64,000 nt of DNA from Pseudomonas sp. CFBP 13711 (GTDB lineage: Bacteria; Pseudomonadota; Gammaproteobacteria; Pseudomonadales; Pseudomonadaceae): NCBI RefSeq assembly GCF_014842265.1, contig NZ_JACYVI010000001.1:918701-982700 (forward strand), given 5' to 3'. A program made the translations under genes and the position numbers. How positions within the stretch are numbered: the first letter of the stretch is position 1; each line of letters opens with the position of its first letter. Of the stretch, positions 41,297 to 49,505 are shown piece by piece. Under the pieces are notes generated by a model. It did no database searches and was not told the origin of the DNA. It saw only the letters and a list, made by a program, of their open reading frames with translations.

Positions 41297-41772
41297 CTGG
41301 GGCTAGGCGAGGCGTGCACTGCGCGGGCGACAAAAAATGCGATGTGAACTAGGTTTAGGACAGCCACTAGGTTCATCTCCCTGGGTGGGTTCGTCGTCGG
41401 AGAGCTAGCCAGCGTATCCTCCAATAATCGCACCATTTTTGCCGGCCCCATAGGACCTAGACTGACAAAGGGACAGACACAGTAGTGATCGAGTCTCCCA
41501 TCAATCCATGCCCAGCACCCGGGCCGCACATCCCATTCAGGGTTTGAATCAATGATCCGCTGGACTTCTAAAGCCTTATGCCGGTCACTCAGAGGCTTCC
41601 ACACATGCTCATCCCACACGCGCCGCTGGGCATCTGATAGAGACTCAATCCCCCTATCGATTACCTGCCTGGCAATGCCATGCGCCGCGGAATCTACATC
41701 CAGTAGGCCACTGTCCACCAAATCCTCGATTTGAGCGTTCAGTTCCCAATCGACGTGATCATTCCAACCCAT
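41263..41772 (-). CDS. Small conserved partner gene of the SIR2 protein
   Basis: The 169-residue protein begins MGWNDHVDWELNAQIEDLVD and has a helical acidic N-terminal part (SAAHGIARQVIDRGIESLSD). A cysteine-bearing middle follows (GCWAWIDGRLDHYCVCPF), then a hydrophobic helix (MNLVAVLNLVHIAFFVARAV) near the end. The first 70 residues resemble short proteins I have seen in other gamma-proteobacterial islands, but I know no function. It is the first gene of the unit with SIR2 and overlaps it. It could be a regulator, an inhibitor or a phage sensor for the NADase. Confidence 0.68.
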   Translation of the reverse strand: MGWNDHVDWELNAQIEDLVDSGLLDVDSAAHGIARQVIDRGIESLSDAQRRVWDEHVWKPLSDRHKALEVQRIIDSNPEWDVRPGCWAWIDGRLDHYCVCPFVSLGPMGPAKMVRLLEDTLASSPTTNPPREMNLVAVLNLVHIAFFVARAVHASPSPRCPLECPCPKN

Positions 41773-41920
41773 GACAACCCTCCCGTAATTTTATATGCGC
41801 CAACATGGCTAAGATCATAGCTGGTCAAGAGAGCAGAGTAGCGGCGGGCCAAAACGCAGTGGTGTAATCTTTCGACTCGACCTAGGTCCGCAAACCGCGA
41901 CGCCTTATCAGAGAGTGTCC

Positions 41921-42697
41921 ATGACAAATTCCACGTTTGAGGGTCCGGTATTTGAAGATGTGATGCGGAAAATCAGGAGCGAATCGGCGATCTGGTTCAG
42001 CCTTGCCGAGGACGTCAACGTGGCGTTGAGGCGCCTCGTTGACCTCGCGGAGAACCAAATCAAGGGCACTTCAATGGACCCGCTGGTCGTTGGAGTCCGC
42101 ATTCTCATGAGAACCGCAGGAATGTATCAAGGCGCGCTTCTACTCACGGAGCGTGGGATGACATCAGAAGCGCGCACCCTCACCAGAAGCGTGCTCGAGG
42201 GGGCGTTCGCTGTTGCGGCCCTTTTAAAGAATCCAGGGCCCTTAATTGAGGTGTTGAAAGACGATCTCGAAAAAAGCCGAATACAGCAGGCTCGGTTCAT
42301 CAAAGATCAAAATCTAGTGGCGGACAAAGAGACCATTGCCAAGCTCATCAAAGTGATCGAAAAGCCAGGCAAATTTGAGTTCATGAGCCCGAAAGGCTTG
42401 GCAGGCAAAGGCGTGCTGCTCAAACAGTACCTCGTTTACCAGCGACTATCAGAAGACTCGGCCCACATCTCGCTCAAGTCCTTAAACCGGCACGTCCAGA
42501 AGGTTGGAGAAGGTTGGCGCTATCGTATGGAGCCTGGCTCGGCTGCAGAAAACGAACCTACGCTTTATCATGCGATTTCAGCTGTGCTGGCGTTAAGCAT
42601 CGGTATGACGGAGCTGCTAGATTTTTCTGATCTCAATCAAGAATTCGCCGTACTCAGCGACCGCTTCGCAAAAATGCCGGTCGTCGCAGTAGTTTAA
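41921..42697 (+). CDS. DUF5677-like protein
   Basis: The 258-residue, all-helical protein has the features of DUF5677: MTSEARTLTRSVLEGAFAVA near the middle of the N-terminal half and YQRLSEDSAHISLKSLNRHV towards the end. Proteins of this family occur in islands and have no established role. ATG 41921 has AGAGAG 5 nt upstream; a GTG six bases earlier is also in frame. It is divergent from the SIR2 unit with a 148-bp gap, and it abuts the right repeat. GC content is nearer to the core than that of the SIR2 and HEPN genes. Confidence 0.7.
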   Translation: MTNSTFEGPVFEDVMRKIRSESAIWFSLAEDVNVALRRLVDLAENQIKGTSMDPLVVGVRILMRTAGMYQGALLLTERGMTSEARTLTRSVLEGAFAVAALLKNPGPLIEVLKDDLEKSRIQQARFIKDQNLVADKETIAKLIKVIEKPGKFEFMSPKGLAGKGVLLKQYLVYQRLSEDSAHISLKSLNRHVQKVGEGWRYRMEPGSAAENEPTLYHAISAVLALSIGMTELLDFSDLNQEFAVLSDRFAKMPVVAVV

Positions 42698-42808
42698 AAC
42701 GTCCCCTCGATGGTCATCAATACGCCCGCTCAAATATGAGTAGATATATGAGTATGTAGCCGACTGCGTACTGGATAGACCCCGATAATAGAGGCGCTCT
42801 CCCCTACT

Positions 42809-43050
42809 GTTCGAGTCTCCCTCGGGGCACCAAACAGCAACACCTTCAAGTGGTTACGTGACTTGAAGCACAAAAAAACCGGCCAGATTTGAGCCGGTTT
42901 TTTTGTGGGCGGGATTTGGTGAGGGCCGAGAGTCGCGGGCCAATCAACTATGCCGTTTACTCATCACGGGCGCCGCAGAAAGCGGTATGCGTTCGCTGCA
43001 AATCTGATGGCGCTCAAACCGGCCCCTTCCCGGCTGAAGTCGGTCCTACT
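42809..43050 (+). repeat. Right copy of the 242-bp direct repeat (attR-like)
   Basis: It begins with the last 26 nt of a tRNA-Leu sequence, including CTCGGGGCACCA. The upstream T-stem strand (TACTG) does not pair, so this is no functional tRNA. The repeat ends inside a REP element. The stretch 42698-42808 before it shows nothing I can name. Confidence 0.92.
42844..42904 (+). terminator. Duplicate of the tRNA-Leu terminator
   Basis: This is the same stem pair as at 35834-35893, with a longer T-run (T8) than in the left copy. It may end the DUF5677-like transcript. Confidence 0.7.
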
Positions 43051-43085
43051 ATGCGTACATTCAGTCGGACTGGTTTTAGCCGGGA
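43021..43085. repeat. REP doublet (REPIN-like) C at the right island end
   Basis: The REP palindrome GGCCCCTTCCCGGCTGAAGT and its inverted mate TCGGACTGGTTTTAGCCGGG enclose a spacer unlike that of doublets A and B. The large repeat ends within the first palindrome. Confidence 0.75.
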
Positions 43086-43119
43086 ATGCGCCGGGGGTCA
43101 CGCCGCAATACCCTCCCCC

Positions 43120-43863
43120 TTAAAAATCCTGCGAAGTAGGCCGCAGCACAATCTCGTTAATATCCACATCACCCGGCTGTTCGATCGCGTAGGCAATGGC
43201 GCGGGCGACGGATTCGGCCGGGATCGCTTGCTTGTAGAACTCCTTGACCACATCCGCGCTCGGCTGATGGCCGCTGCCCAATTTCAACTCGGAATCCACG
43301 GCACCGGGTTCGATGGTGGTGGTGCGGATCTTGCCGCCGACTTCGTGGCGCAGGCCGTCGGAGATCGCGCGGACGGCGTACTTGGTGCCACTGTAGACGG
43401 AGCCGCCCGGGCTGAAGACTTTGATGCCGGCCACCGACGAGATGTTGATGAAGTGGCCGGAGCCTTGGGCTTCGAACTTCGGCAGTGCGGCGGCGATGCC
43501 GTAAAGGACACCTTTGATGTTGATGTCGATCATGCGGTCCCATTCGTCGACGCGCAGTTCGGCGATCGGCGCGATGGCCATGAGGCCGGCGTTGTTGATC
43601 ATGACGTCGATGCGGCCGAAGTCGCGAACAGCATTTTCGACGAGTGCCGACAGGTCGTCTCGGCGAGTGACGTCAACGGTGTAGGCCGATGCCTCGCCGC
43701 CGGTAGACTTGATGTCGCGGACGATGACGTCCATACGCTCCTGACGGCGTGCGCCGAGGACGACCTTGGCGCCCAGTTTTGCCAGGTGCCGCGCGGTGGC
43801 CTCGCCGAGTCCGCTGCTGGCGCCAGTGATGACGACGACTTTGCCTTGGATGCCATTGCTCAT
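43120..43863 (-). CDS. Short-chain dehydrogenase/reductase
   Basis: The 247-residue classical SDR has the cofactor motif TGASSGLGEA (residues 14-23), NNAG near 90, the catalytic Ser in INISSVAG and YSGTKYA (YxxxK). Arg in LGARRQERM after the second strand suggests NADPH preference. It is divergent from a LysR regulator 115 bp away that may control it. The substrate cannot be told from the sequence. Confidence 0.92.
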   Translation of the reverse strand: MSNGIQGKVVVITGASSGLGEATARHLAKLGAKVVLGARRQERMDVIVRDIKSTGGEASAYTVDVTRRDDLSALVENAVRDFGRIDVMINNAGLMAIAPIAELRVDEWDRMIDINIKGVLYGIAAALPKFEAQGSGHFINISSVAGIKVFSPGGSVYSGTKYAVRAISDGLRHEVGGKIRTTTIEPGAVDSELKLGSGHQPSADVVKEFYKQAIPAESVARAIAYAIEQPGDVDINEIVLRPTSQDF

Positions 43864-43978
43864 TGCAGTTCTCCTGAAGCGTGGGAAGTTGATAGGGCCA
43901 GTTTGCGATGGATATTCCTGTCAGAAAATGGAAGAGTTAGGCTTTGAGAATTCCACTTTCTGGAACGCGGGCCCTCAC

Positions 43979-44884
43979 ATGCTTAACCGAATGGAAATGC
44001 TGCGTATCTTTTTGGTAGCCGTGGACGCGCCCACGTTTCGGGAAGCCGCAACGCGCCTCGGCACCTCGCCACAAAAGGTCACGCGTGCAGTCAAGGAACT
44101 CGAGCGAACCTTCGCCGAGCCGTTGTTTCATCGCAGCACGCGACAGGCTCATGTCACGGCGTACGGTGCAGACGTGGCGCGACAGGCGCGTGAGACCCTC
44201 GACCAGTTCGATCGCCTGTTCGCGGCCCACACGAAAAATCCCGCGGCGGATGTGGTGGGCCGCGTAGGCATCACCGCGCCTCACTCGATCGGCAAGCTGT
44301 ATCTGGCCGGTTTCCTCCAGCCATTGATGCAGCAACATCCCGGCCTGCGGATCGAGTTGAGCCTGGATGACCAACTTACCGATGCCGTCGGTTCGAGGAT
44401 CGATATCGGCATTCGCATTGGCACGGTCCGGGACCGGCGCTATATCGCGCGAGTGGTGGCGCAAGTGCCGTTGAAGATCGTCGCGTCGCCGGAATTGATC
44501 GCGGCAGTGGGCATGCCATCCGCGCTGGAAGACCTTAAACAGCTGCCGCTGTCGACGCTGATTGATCGCAACAATGGACGACCCTGGCCGTGGTTTCTGT
44601 CCGGAGGCCAAAGCTACTCGCCACCCTCCCCCGCATTCAGTTGTGATGACCCGGAGACCGAACTGGAATTCGTACTGGCGGGCGTCACGTTTGCGCAGAT
44701 GCCCCATTACCTGGCCGAGGCGTACCTGCGCAACGGGCGTCTGATCGAGGTGTTGCCGAATGCTGCGCCGCCGCCCATGGACCTTTCCGTGTACCGGACG
44801 CAGTCAGGGCCGGTGCCGAGCAGGGTACGTCTTGTCTACGATCACCTGATCCACTGCCTGAGCGATCTACAGACCTTCCCCTGA
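43979..44884 (+). CDS. LysR-family transcriptional regulator
   Basis: The 301-residue protein has the LysR N-terminal winged helix (MEMLRIFLVAVDAPTFREAA, TRLGTSPQKVTRAVKELE) and the effector-binding domain from about residue 95 (GRVGITAPHSIGKLYLAGFL). ATG 43979 is the first ATG of sensible length; ATGs at 43991 and 43997 are alternatives, and none has a strong ribosome-binding site. Divergence from the SDR gene makes that gene the probable target. Confidence 0.9.
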   Translation: MLNRMEMLRIFLVAVDAPTFREAATRLGTSPQKVTRAVKELERTFAEPLFHRSTRQAHVTAYGADVARQARETLDQFDRLFAAHTKNPAADVVGRVGITAPHSIGKLYLAGFLQPLMQQHPGLRIELSLDDQLTDAVGSRIDIGIRIGTVRDRRYIARVVAQVPLKIVASPELIAAVGMPSALEDLKQLPLSTLIDRNNGRPWPWFLSGGQSYSPPSPAFSCDDPETELEFVLAGVTFAQMPHYLAEAYLRNGRLIEVLPNAAPPPMDLSVYRTQSGPVPSRVRLVYDHLIHCLSDLQTFP

Positions 44885-45028
44885 CGGCATGGCGCAGGAA
44901 GATTCGACCTAAAGCGACCGAACCGATGACGACCGGCTTCGGTCGAACGCCGTGCGATACGCCTCCTGGGCGCGCACGCTGCCAGATGTTTAAGCAGCCA
45001 CCCATTCACCGAAAACCACCGGTCTTCC

Positions 45029-45652
45029 ATGTTCGAACACATCGACTTCAACTATCTGCTTTCAAACTACGGGTACTGGGCCGTGTTCATCGGCTGCCTG
45101 CTCGAGGGGGAGACCATCCTGATCCTCGGCGGGCTGGCGGCGCACCAGCACGTCCTGCAATGGCAGCAAGTGCTCATCTACGCCACGTCGGGCGGGATGC
45201 TCGGCGATCAGATTCTGTTCTGGACCGGGCGCTACTTCGGGCCACGCCTGCTGCCGCGCCTGCACCGCCAGCAAGCGACCATCGACCGCGTGTCCGACCT
45301 GATCAAGCGCTACCCCACGGCGTCCATTTTCTCGGTGCGCTTTCTCTACGGCATGCGTCTGATCGGGCCTCTGGTTATCGGCGCGAGTCGCTTGTCGCCC
45401 ATTCGTTTTGCAATCATCAACCTGCTTGGCGCCGCAGTCTGGGCAAGTCTGTTTCTCGCGGCCGGCTACTGGGCGGGGGGCTTTCTTGAGACTATGTTCG
45501 GCAACTTGAAGCCTTATCGGCTGCCGATCTTCCTGGGCGTGGTAGTGGTGGGCGCGGCCGTCGCGCTGTATCGGCATCGTCGCGCAAAAACACGGCCTGC
45601 CAGGCAGGCGGCCAAGCGGGCAAAGGACGTCCCGCCCTCCTCTGCGGGATAA
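45029..45652 (+). CDS. DedA-family membrane protein
   Basis: The 207-residue protein has several membrane helices and the DedA signatures CLLEGETILILGG, GDQILFWTGRYFG and FSVRFLYGMRLIGPLVIGASRL. DedA proteins are thought to move undecaprenyl phosphate or other lipids across the membrane. The basic C-terminal tail (RHRRAKTRPARQAAKRAK) is cytoplasmic. The 144 bp before it show no clear promoter. Confidence 0.9.
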   Translation: MFEHIDFNYLLSNYGYWAVFIGCLLEGETILILGGLAAHQHVLQWQQVLIYATSGGMLGDQILFWTGRYFGPRLLPRLHRQQATIDRVSDLIKRYPTASIFSVRFLYGMRLIGPLVIGASRLSPIRFAIINLLGAAVWASLFLAAGYWAGGFLETMFGNLKPYRLPIFLGVVVVGAAVALYRHRRAKTRPARQAAKRAKDVPPSSAG

Positions 45653-45719
45653 CGCTTCCCATCTGCGCTGACCGCCTCTATAACGGCAGACAGGCATTTG
45701 AAGCAGAGGGATCGACTCG

Positions 45720-46505
45720 ATGAACACACGCATCACCGCCGGTTTGCTGTTGAGCATGGTCGGCAGCATCCAGGCTCAGGCCGCTGAGGCGCCGTCCCAT
45801 TTGGACACCGTCATGCAGAAGGGCCAACTGGCCGTTTGCACGACCGGCGATTACAAGCCGTACACGTTTCTCAAGCCCGACGGCCAGTACGAAGGCATCG
45901 ACATCGAGCTGGCTCAGTCTCTGGCGCAGAGCCTGGGCGTGAAGATTGAGTGGGTCCCGACCACGTGGAAAACCCTGATGCCCGACTTCACCGCCGGCAA
46001 ATGCGACATCGCCGTCGGTGGCATCTCGGTCACTCTGGAGCGGCAGAAGAAGGCGGCGTTCAGCAGCACGCTGGACATCGACGGCAAAGTGCCGTTGGTG
46101 CGCTGCGAAGACGAGTCGAAGTACCAGACCCTCGAGCAGATCAATCAGCCCGGCGTTCGATTGATCGAACCACAAGGCGGCACCAACGAAGCCTTCGCCC
46201 ACGCTTATCTGCCCAATGCCAGCCTGGCCTTCCACGACAACAAAACCATTTTCCAACAGCTGCTCGACAAGCAAGCCGACGTGATGATCACCGACGCGTC
46301 CGAAGCGCTGTATCAGCAGAAACGCATGCCCGGCTTGTGCACGGTCAATCCGTCGCACTACATGCAGTACGGCGAAAAGGCCTATCTGCTGCCCCGGGAT
46401 GACGTGGCCTGGAAGGCCTATGTCGATCAGTGGCTGCACCTATCCAAAGCCACCGGGGCTTACAAGAAAGTGGTCGGCGAATGGCTGGCGATGCCAACGG
46501 AATGA
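45720..46505 (+). CDS. pheC: Periplasmic cyclohexadienyl dehydratase, PheC-like
   Basis: PheC converts prephenate or arogenate to phenylpyruvate or phenylalanine in the periplasm. The 261-residue protein has a signal peptide (MNTRITAGLLLSMVGSIQAQAA) and the SBP_bac_3 fold. It matches what I know of P. aeruginosa PheC at many points: TGDYKPYTF, LMPDFTAGKCDIAVGGIS, YQTLEQINQPGV, GGTNEAFA, TIFQQLLDKQADVMITDA, EKAYLLPRDD. The alternative is an amino-acid ABC substrate-binding protein, but no transporter genes are next to it. Confidence 0.78.
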   Translation: MNTRITAGLLLSMVGSIQAQAAEAPSHLDTVMQKGQLAVCTTGDYKPYTFLKPDGQYEGIDIELAQSLAQSLGVKIEWVPTTWKTLMPDFTAGKCDIAVGGISVTLERQKKAAFSSTLDIDGKVPLVRCEDESKYQTLEQINQPGVRLIEPQGGTNEAFAHAYLPNASLAFHDNKTIFQQLLDKQADVMITDASEALYQQKRMPGLCTVNPSHYMQYGEKAYLLPRDDVAWKAYVDQWLHLSKATGAYKKVVGEWLAMPTE

Positions 46506-46554
46506 CAGTGCGCAGCACATCCGGAAGACTTCGGCACAGGACCCCGCCGTATCC

Positions 46555-47541
46555 ATGAAAACCAACAGAACCATTACCCGCGCGTTCTGCGTCGAGCTGC
46601 AGCAAGAGCTGTCCATCGTGGCGGCGCGACGCGAGTATTTTTCTCAAGAGCTACCCCGTGCGCGCTTCAGCTTTCTGTGTTCGTCCGAGTCGTGCCGCGC
46701 TCTGGGTGTCAAAATCACTGGGGTTCGCTATGACGTGAAGCCTCAGGAGCACCCGACCTTCGTCGCCGCGCACTACCGGGCCAACCCGAAATACGAACAT
46801 CACGCCGATTGCGAATGGGTGGATGAATTCGTCAAGACGCCGGTTGCGCAGGAAAACGAAACCGAAGCTGAAAGCGAGTTGCGCAAGGTCAAGCGTAAGC
46901 TGGATGACTACATCGACGTCTTCGATCCCACCCCGAAGGAACGCGTAAAATCCACGTCGCCGACAGACAAGCCTGACGCCGAACCGCCTGAGAAGCCCGA
47001 AGACGCCACGACTCCCGCCGACGCGCTCAAGGCCAGACAGGACAAGCAGAACCGAACCAGCGATCTGGAGCGGCTGGTCGACAGCTTCCGTCAGGCCCAG
47101 GCCTCGTTGACCAAGGAAGAACTCGCGCTGTTGACCCTTCGCGTTCCGGGTCAGGGCGAGGTGTCCTTGCGCGCCTATTTCCGCCATATCAAGTTTGCTC
47201 AGCTGAAAGACGAGCGTCGGGTGCTGTATGGCGGCGGACTGGTCGAGCGCTACGGGATCGGCTTCAAATTCAAATTCTTCGATCGCCTGCAAGGCAAGCT
47301 GGTGACATTGTACGTATCCCCCGCGCAGATGCAGGCCTACCGCTCCAGCCGCTACCTCAGTGAGCTGCTGAGTCACGCTGATGAGGTGCGATTCTTCACG
47401 GTCTTCGCCCTGGGCACACTGGTCGCCAGCCCTTCAGGGAAAAGCGTCAGCGTGCAGATCGAAGACTTGCGCCATCTGGCCGTTGTCCTCGGGCCGGCAA
47501 AGGATGCCGAAGAGGCCTCTGCCAAAGGGTCAACCCGCTAA
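46555..47541 (+). CDS. Hypothetical protein with N-terminal cysteine/histidine motif
   Basis: The 328-residue protein starts MKTNRTITRAFCVELQQELS. Near residues 40-85 it has CSSESCRALG and KYEHHADCEW, which could bind zinc. A charged, Pro-rich linker (about 110-160) follows, then a mixed C-terminal domain (LTLRVPGQGEVSLRAYFRHI, RVLYGGGLVERYGIGFKFKF) of unknown type. No signal or membrane segment is seen. The N-terminal part recalls the zinc-finger half of CoiA-like proteins, but this is only an impression. The start lacks a strong ribosome-binding site. Confidence 0.7.
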   Translation: MKTNRTITRAFCVELQQELSIVAARREYFSQELPRARFSFLCSSESCRALGVKITGVRYDVKPQEHPTFVAAHYRANPKYEHHADCEWVDEFVKTPVAQENETEAESELRKVKRKLDDYIDVFDPTPKERVKSTSPTDKPDAEPPEKPEDATTPADALKARQDKQNRTSDLERLVDSFRQAQASLTKEELALLTLRVPGQGEVSLRAYFRHIKFAQLKDERRVLYGGGLVERYGIGFKFKFFDRLQGKLVTLYVSPAQMQAYRSSRYLSELLSHADEVRFFTVFALGTLVASPSGKSVSVQIEDLRHLAVVLGPAKDAEEASAKGSTR

Positions 47542-47563
47542 GCCAAAGACTTTATTCAGTTCG

Positions 47564-47604
47564 AAAAAAAACCCGGTTTCTCTCGCGAGCAACCGGGTTT
47601 TTTT
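47564..47604. terminator. Bidirectional terminator between the 46555 gene and cyoE
   Basis: The 10-bp stem AAACCCGGTT/AACCGGGTTT has A8 before and T7 after. It serves both convergent transcripts, including the end of cyoABCDE. Confidence 0.92.
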
Positions 47605-47620
47605 CGTTTCATTCAAGCAA

Positions 47621-48511
47621 CTAAGGCGCTGCGTATGTAACCAACAGTTCCTTAGTTACCTGAAAATCCAGCGACATCGCCACGCTCAAGGCTGTGATGG
47701 TGAAGATGGAGAACACGAACAGCTTGCGTGCCCAAACAGTGTCGTCTTTGGCTTTGTAGCCGGTCCAGGCCATGTACAACCAGTACATGCCCATCGCCGC
47801 TGCAACGGCCAGATAATTGAGCCCGGCGTAACCGCCGAAGGTCAGCATCAAGGTCGCCAGCAGGAAAGCCAGGATGTAGATCAGGATGTGCCGCTTGGCG
47901 ACCCGGATACCGCGCTTGACCGGCAGGACCGGAATCGAGGCAGCCCGATAGTCGTTGAAGCGGAAAATCGCGATAGCGTACGAATGAGGCATCTGCCAAA
48001 GGCTGAACATCACCAGCAAGGTCAGCGCCGCGAGATCGAACGTGTTGCTGACCGCGACGTAACCAATGACCGGAGGCATCGCGCCCGACAGGCTGCCCAC
48101 CAACGTGCCATGAACCGACCTGCGCTTCAGGTACAGGCTGTAAAAGCCGACGTAGATCACGAAGCCGATTACGGCGAACAGTGCCGCCAGTGCGTTGGCC
48201 TTGGTGTACAGCAGGCCGACGCCGACAACACCCAGCACGGTGGCATAGATCAGTGCCAGTTTCACTGACACCAATCCTTGCACCAGCACCCGATTCTTGG
48301 TGCGCTCCATCTTCACATCGATATCGCGATCGATGCAGTTGTTGAACACGCAGCCAGAAGCCACTACCAGTGAAGTCCCGATCACGGCTGCCAGGAACAA
48401 GCCGATATCGACATGCCCCTTGGAAGCCAGAAAAAAGCCACCTGCCACCGAAAGCACGTTACCGAAAATGATCCCCGGTTTGGTGATTTGGATAAAGTGC
48501 TTCAGTGACAT
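47621..48511 (-). CDS. cyoE: Protohaem IX farnesyltransferase (haem O synthase)
   Basis: CyoE farnesylates haem B to haem O for the bo3 oxidase. The 296-residue UbiA-type prenyltransferase has the Asp motifs [18 protein letters not shown] and [12 protein letters not shown] and about nine membrane helices. It is the last gene of cyoABCDE, 10 nt after cyoD. Confidence 0.97.
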   Translation of the reverse strand: MSLKHFIQITKPGIIFGNVLSVAGGFFLASKGHVDIGLFLAAVIGTSLVVASGCVFNNCIDRDIDVKMERTKNRVLVQGLVSVKLALIYATVLGVVGVGLLYTKANALAALFAVIGFVIYVGFYSLYLKRRSVHGTLVGSLSGAMPPVIGYVAVSNTFDLAALTLLVMFSLWQMPHSYAIAIFRFNDYRAASIPVLPVKRGIRVAKRHILIYILAFLLATLMLTFGGYAGLNYLAVAAAMGMYWLYMAWTGYKAKDDTVWARKLFVFSIFTITALSVAMSLDFQVTKELLVTYAAP

Positions 48512-48521
48512 CAGGTTTTCC

Positions 48522-48869
48522 TCACTTCGCCATCATGGCGGTGTGAATGCTGAACATGATCCAGGTGCTCAAACCAACCAGCAGCACGATCACAAGGCCA
48601 GCGAAGGCAAACGCGATGACGTTGTTGCGCTGTGCCGCCGAGCGGTCAAGGTGCAGGAAGTACACCAGGTGAACCAGAACCTGCACGACTGCGAAGATCA
48701 GAACGACCCACAGCGTCGCCACTTTCGAGATCGTCGGGAACATCACCAGACCGAAAGGAACCGCGGTCAGGATGATCGACAGTACGAAACCGACCATGTA
48801 CGACTTGAAGCTGCCGTGGGCGGCAGGTTCATGGCTGGCGGCGTCATGGGAGTGATGTGAATTCGCCAT
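48522..48869 (-). CDS. cyoD: Cytochrome bo3 ubiquinol oxidase subunit IV
   Basis: The 115-residue protein has three membrane helices and a His-rich cytoplasmic start ([20 protein letters not shown]). The motif [10 protein letters not shown] is typical of CyoD, which helps assemble the oxidase. It starts right after the cyoC stop. Confidence 0.96.
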   Translation of the reverse strand: MANSHHSHDAASHEPAAHGSFKSYMVGFVLSIILTAVPFGLVMFPTISKVATLWVVLIFAVVQVLVHLVYFLHLDRSAAQRNNVIAFAFAGLVIVLLVGLSTWIMFSIHTAMMAK

Positions 48870-49502
48870 TTAAATGGTCCCCATCAGATAGACAACGGTG
48901 AACACGCAGATCCAGACAACGTCCAGGAAGTGCCAGAACAGGCTGAGCATGCTCAGGCGAGTCTGGTTGGTCCCGGTCAAACCGTGCTTGGAGACCTGAT
49001 ACATCATGATCGCCATCCAGATCAGGCCGCTGGTCACGTGCAGACCGTGGGTGCCGACCAGCGTGAAGAACGCCGACAGGAAGCCGCTGCGGTTAGGACC
49101 GTAACCTTCGGAGATCAGCAGGTGGAACTCGTTAATCTCCATGCCGATGAAGCCCAGGCCGAACAGGAAGGTCACGAACAACCAACCCAGAACGCCCGAC
49201 TTGTTGCCCTTGTGCATCGCCAGCATGGCGAAGCCGTAGGTGATCGAGCTGAGCAACAGGCAGGCGGTTTCGCCGAGCACGTAAGGCAGTTCGAAGATGT
49301 CGTGGCCCGCAGGGCCACCCGCTACGTTGTTAACCAGTACCGCGTAAATGGCGAAGATCGACGCAAACAGAATGCAGTCGGTCATCAGGTAGATCCAGAA
49401 GCCGTAGATCTTCATCTCGCCGGCGTCATGGTGACCATGGTCGTGCTCGTGGTCATGACCGTGGTCGTGACCCTTCGCACCATCAAATACTAAGTTCGAC
49501 AT
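48870..49502 (-). CDS. cyoC: Cytochrome bo3 ubiquinol oxidase subunit III
   Basis: The 210-residue protein has five membrane helices and the subunit III motifs [14 protein letters not shown] and [14 protein letters not shown]. Its N-terminus carries an unusually dense His/Asp tract ([14 protein letters not shown]) that could bind metal, perhaps copper. It lies 3 nt from cyoB. Confidence 0.97.
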   Translation of the reverse strand: MSNLVFDGAKGHDHGHDHEHDHGHHDAGEMKIYGFWIYLMTDCILFASIFAIYAVLVNNVAGGPAGHDIFELPYVLGETACLLLSSITYGFAMLAMHKGNKSGVLGWLFVTFLFGLGFIGMEINEFHLLISEGYGPNRSGFLSAFFTLVGTHGLHVTSGLIWMAIMMYQVSKHGLTGTNQTRLSMLSLFWHFLDVVWICVFTVVYLMGTI

Positions 49503-49505
49503 TGT

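Larger units (their letters stand above)
35799..43050. mobile_element. tRNA-Leu-associated genomic island with defence-type genes, no integrase seen
   Basis: The island begins at the 3' end of tRNA-Leu(CAA) and ends at the second direct repeat. Its central genes (38.3-41.8 kb) are visibly richer in A+T than the core on both sides. Contents in order: REP doublets, a broken phage S49 protease gene, two small hypothetical genes, a HEPN-motif protein, a SIR2-domain protein with a small overlapping partner, and a DUF5677-like protein. I find no integrase, excisionase or transposase. It may have been mobilised in trans or lost its integrase. The non-coding stretch 35895-36574 holds only the repeat and REP sequences. 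Confidence 0.8.

Noticed and set aside
42809..42832. Second tRNA-Leu gene
   Set aside because: Only the 3' end is present and the T-stem does not pair, so it is an attachment-site remnant.
42889..43947. 352-codon plus-strand frame starting in the right repeat
   Set aside because: Its start is duplicated repeat and REP sequence, and the rest is antisense to the SDR gene. The same start occurs at 35879 in the left repeat.
45720..46505. Amino-acid ABC transporter binding protein
   Set aside because: It shares the fold, but the sequence matches PheC at many specific motifs and there is no permease or ATPase gene nearby.
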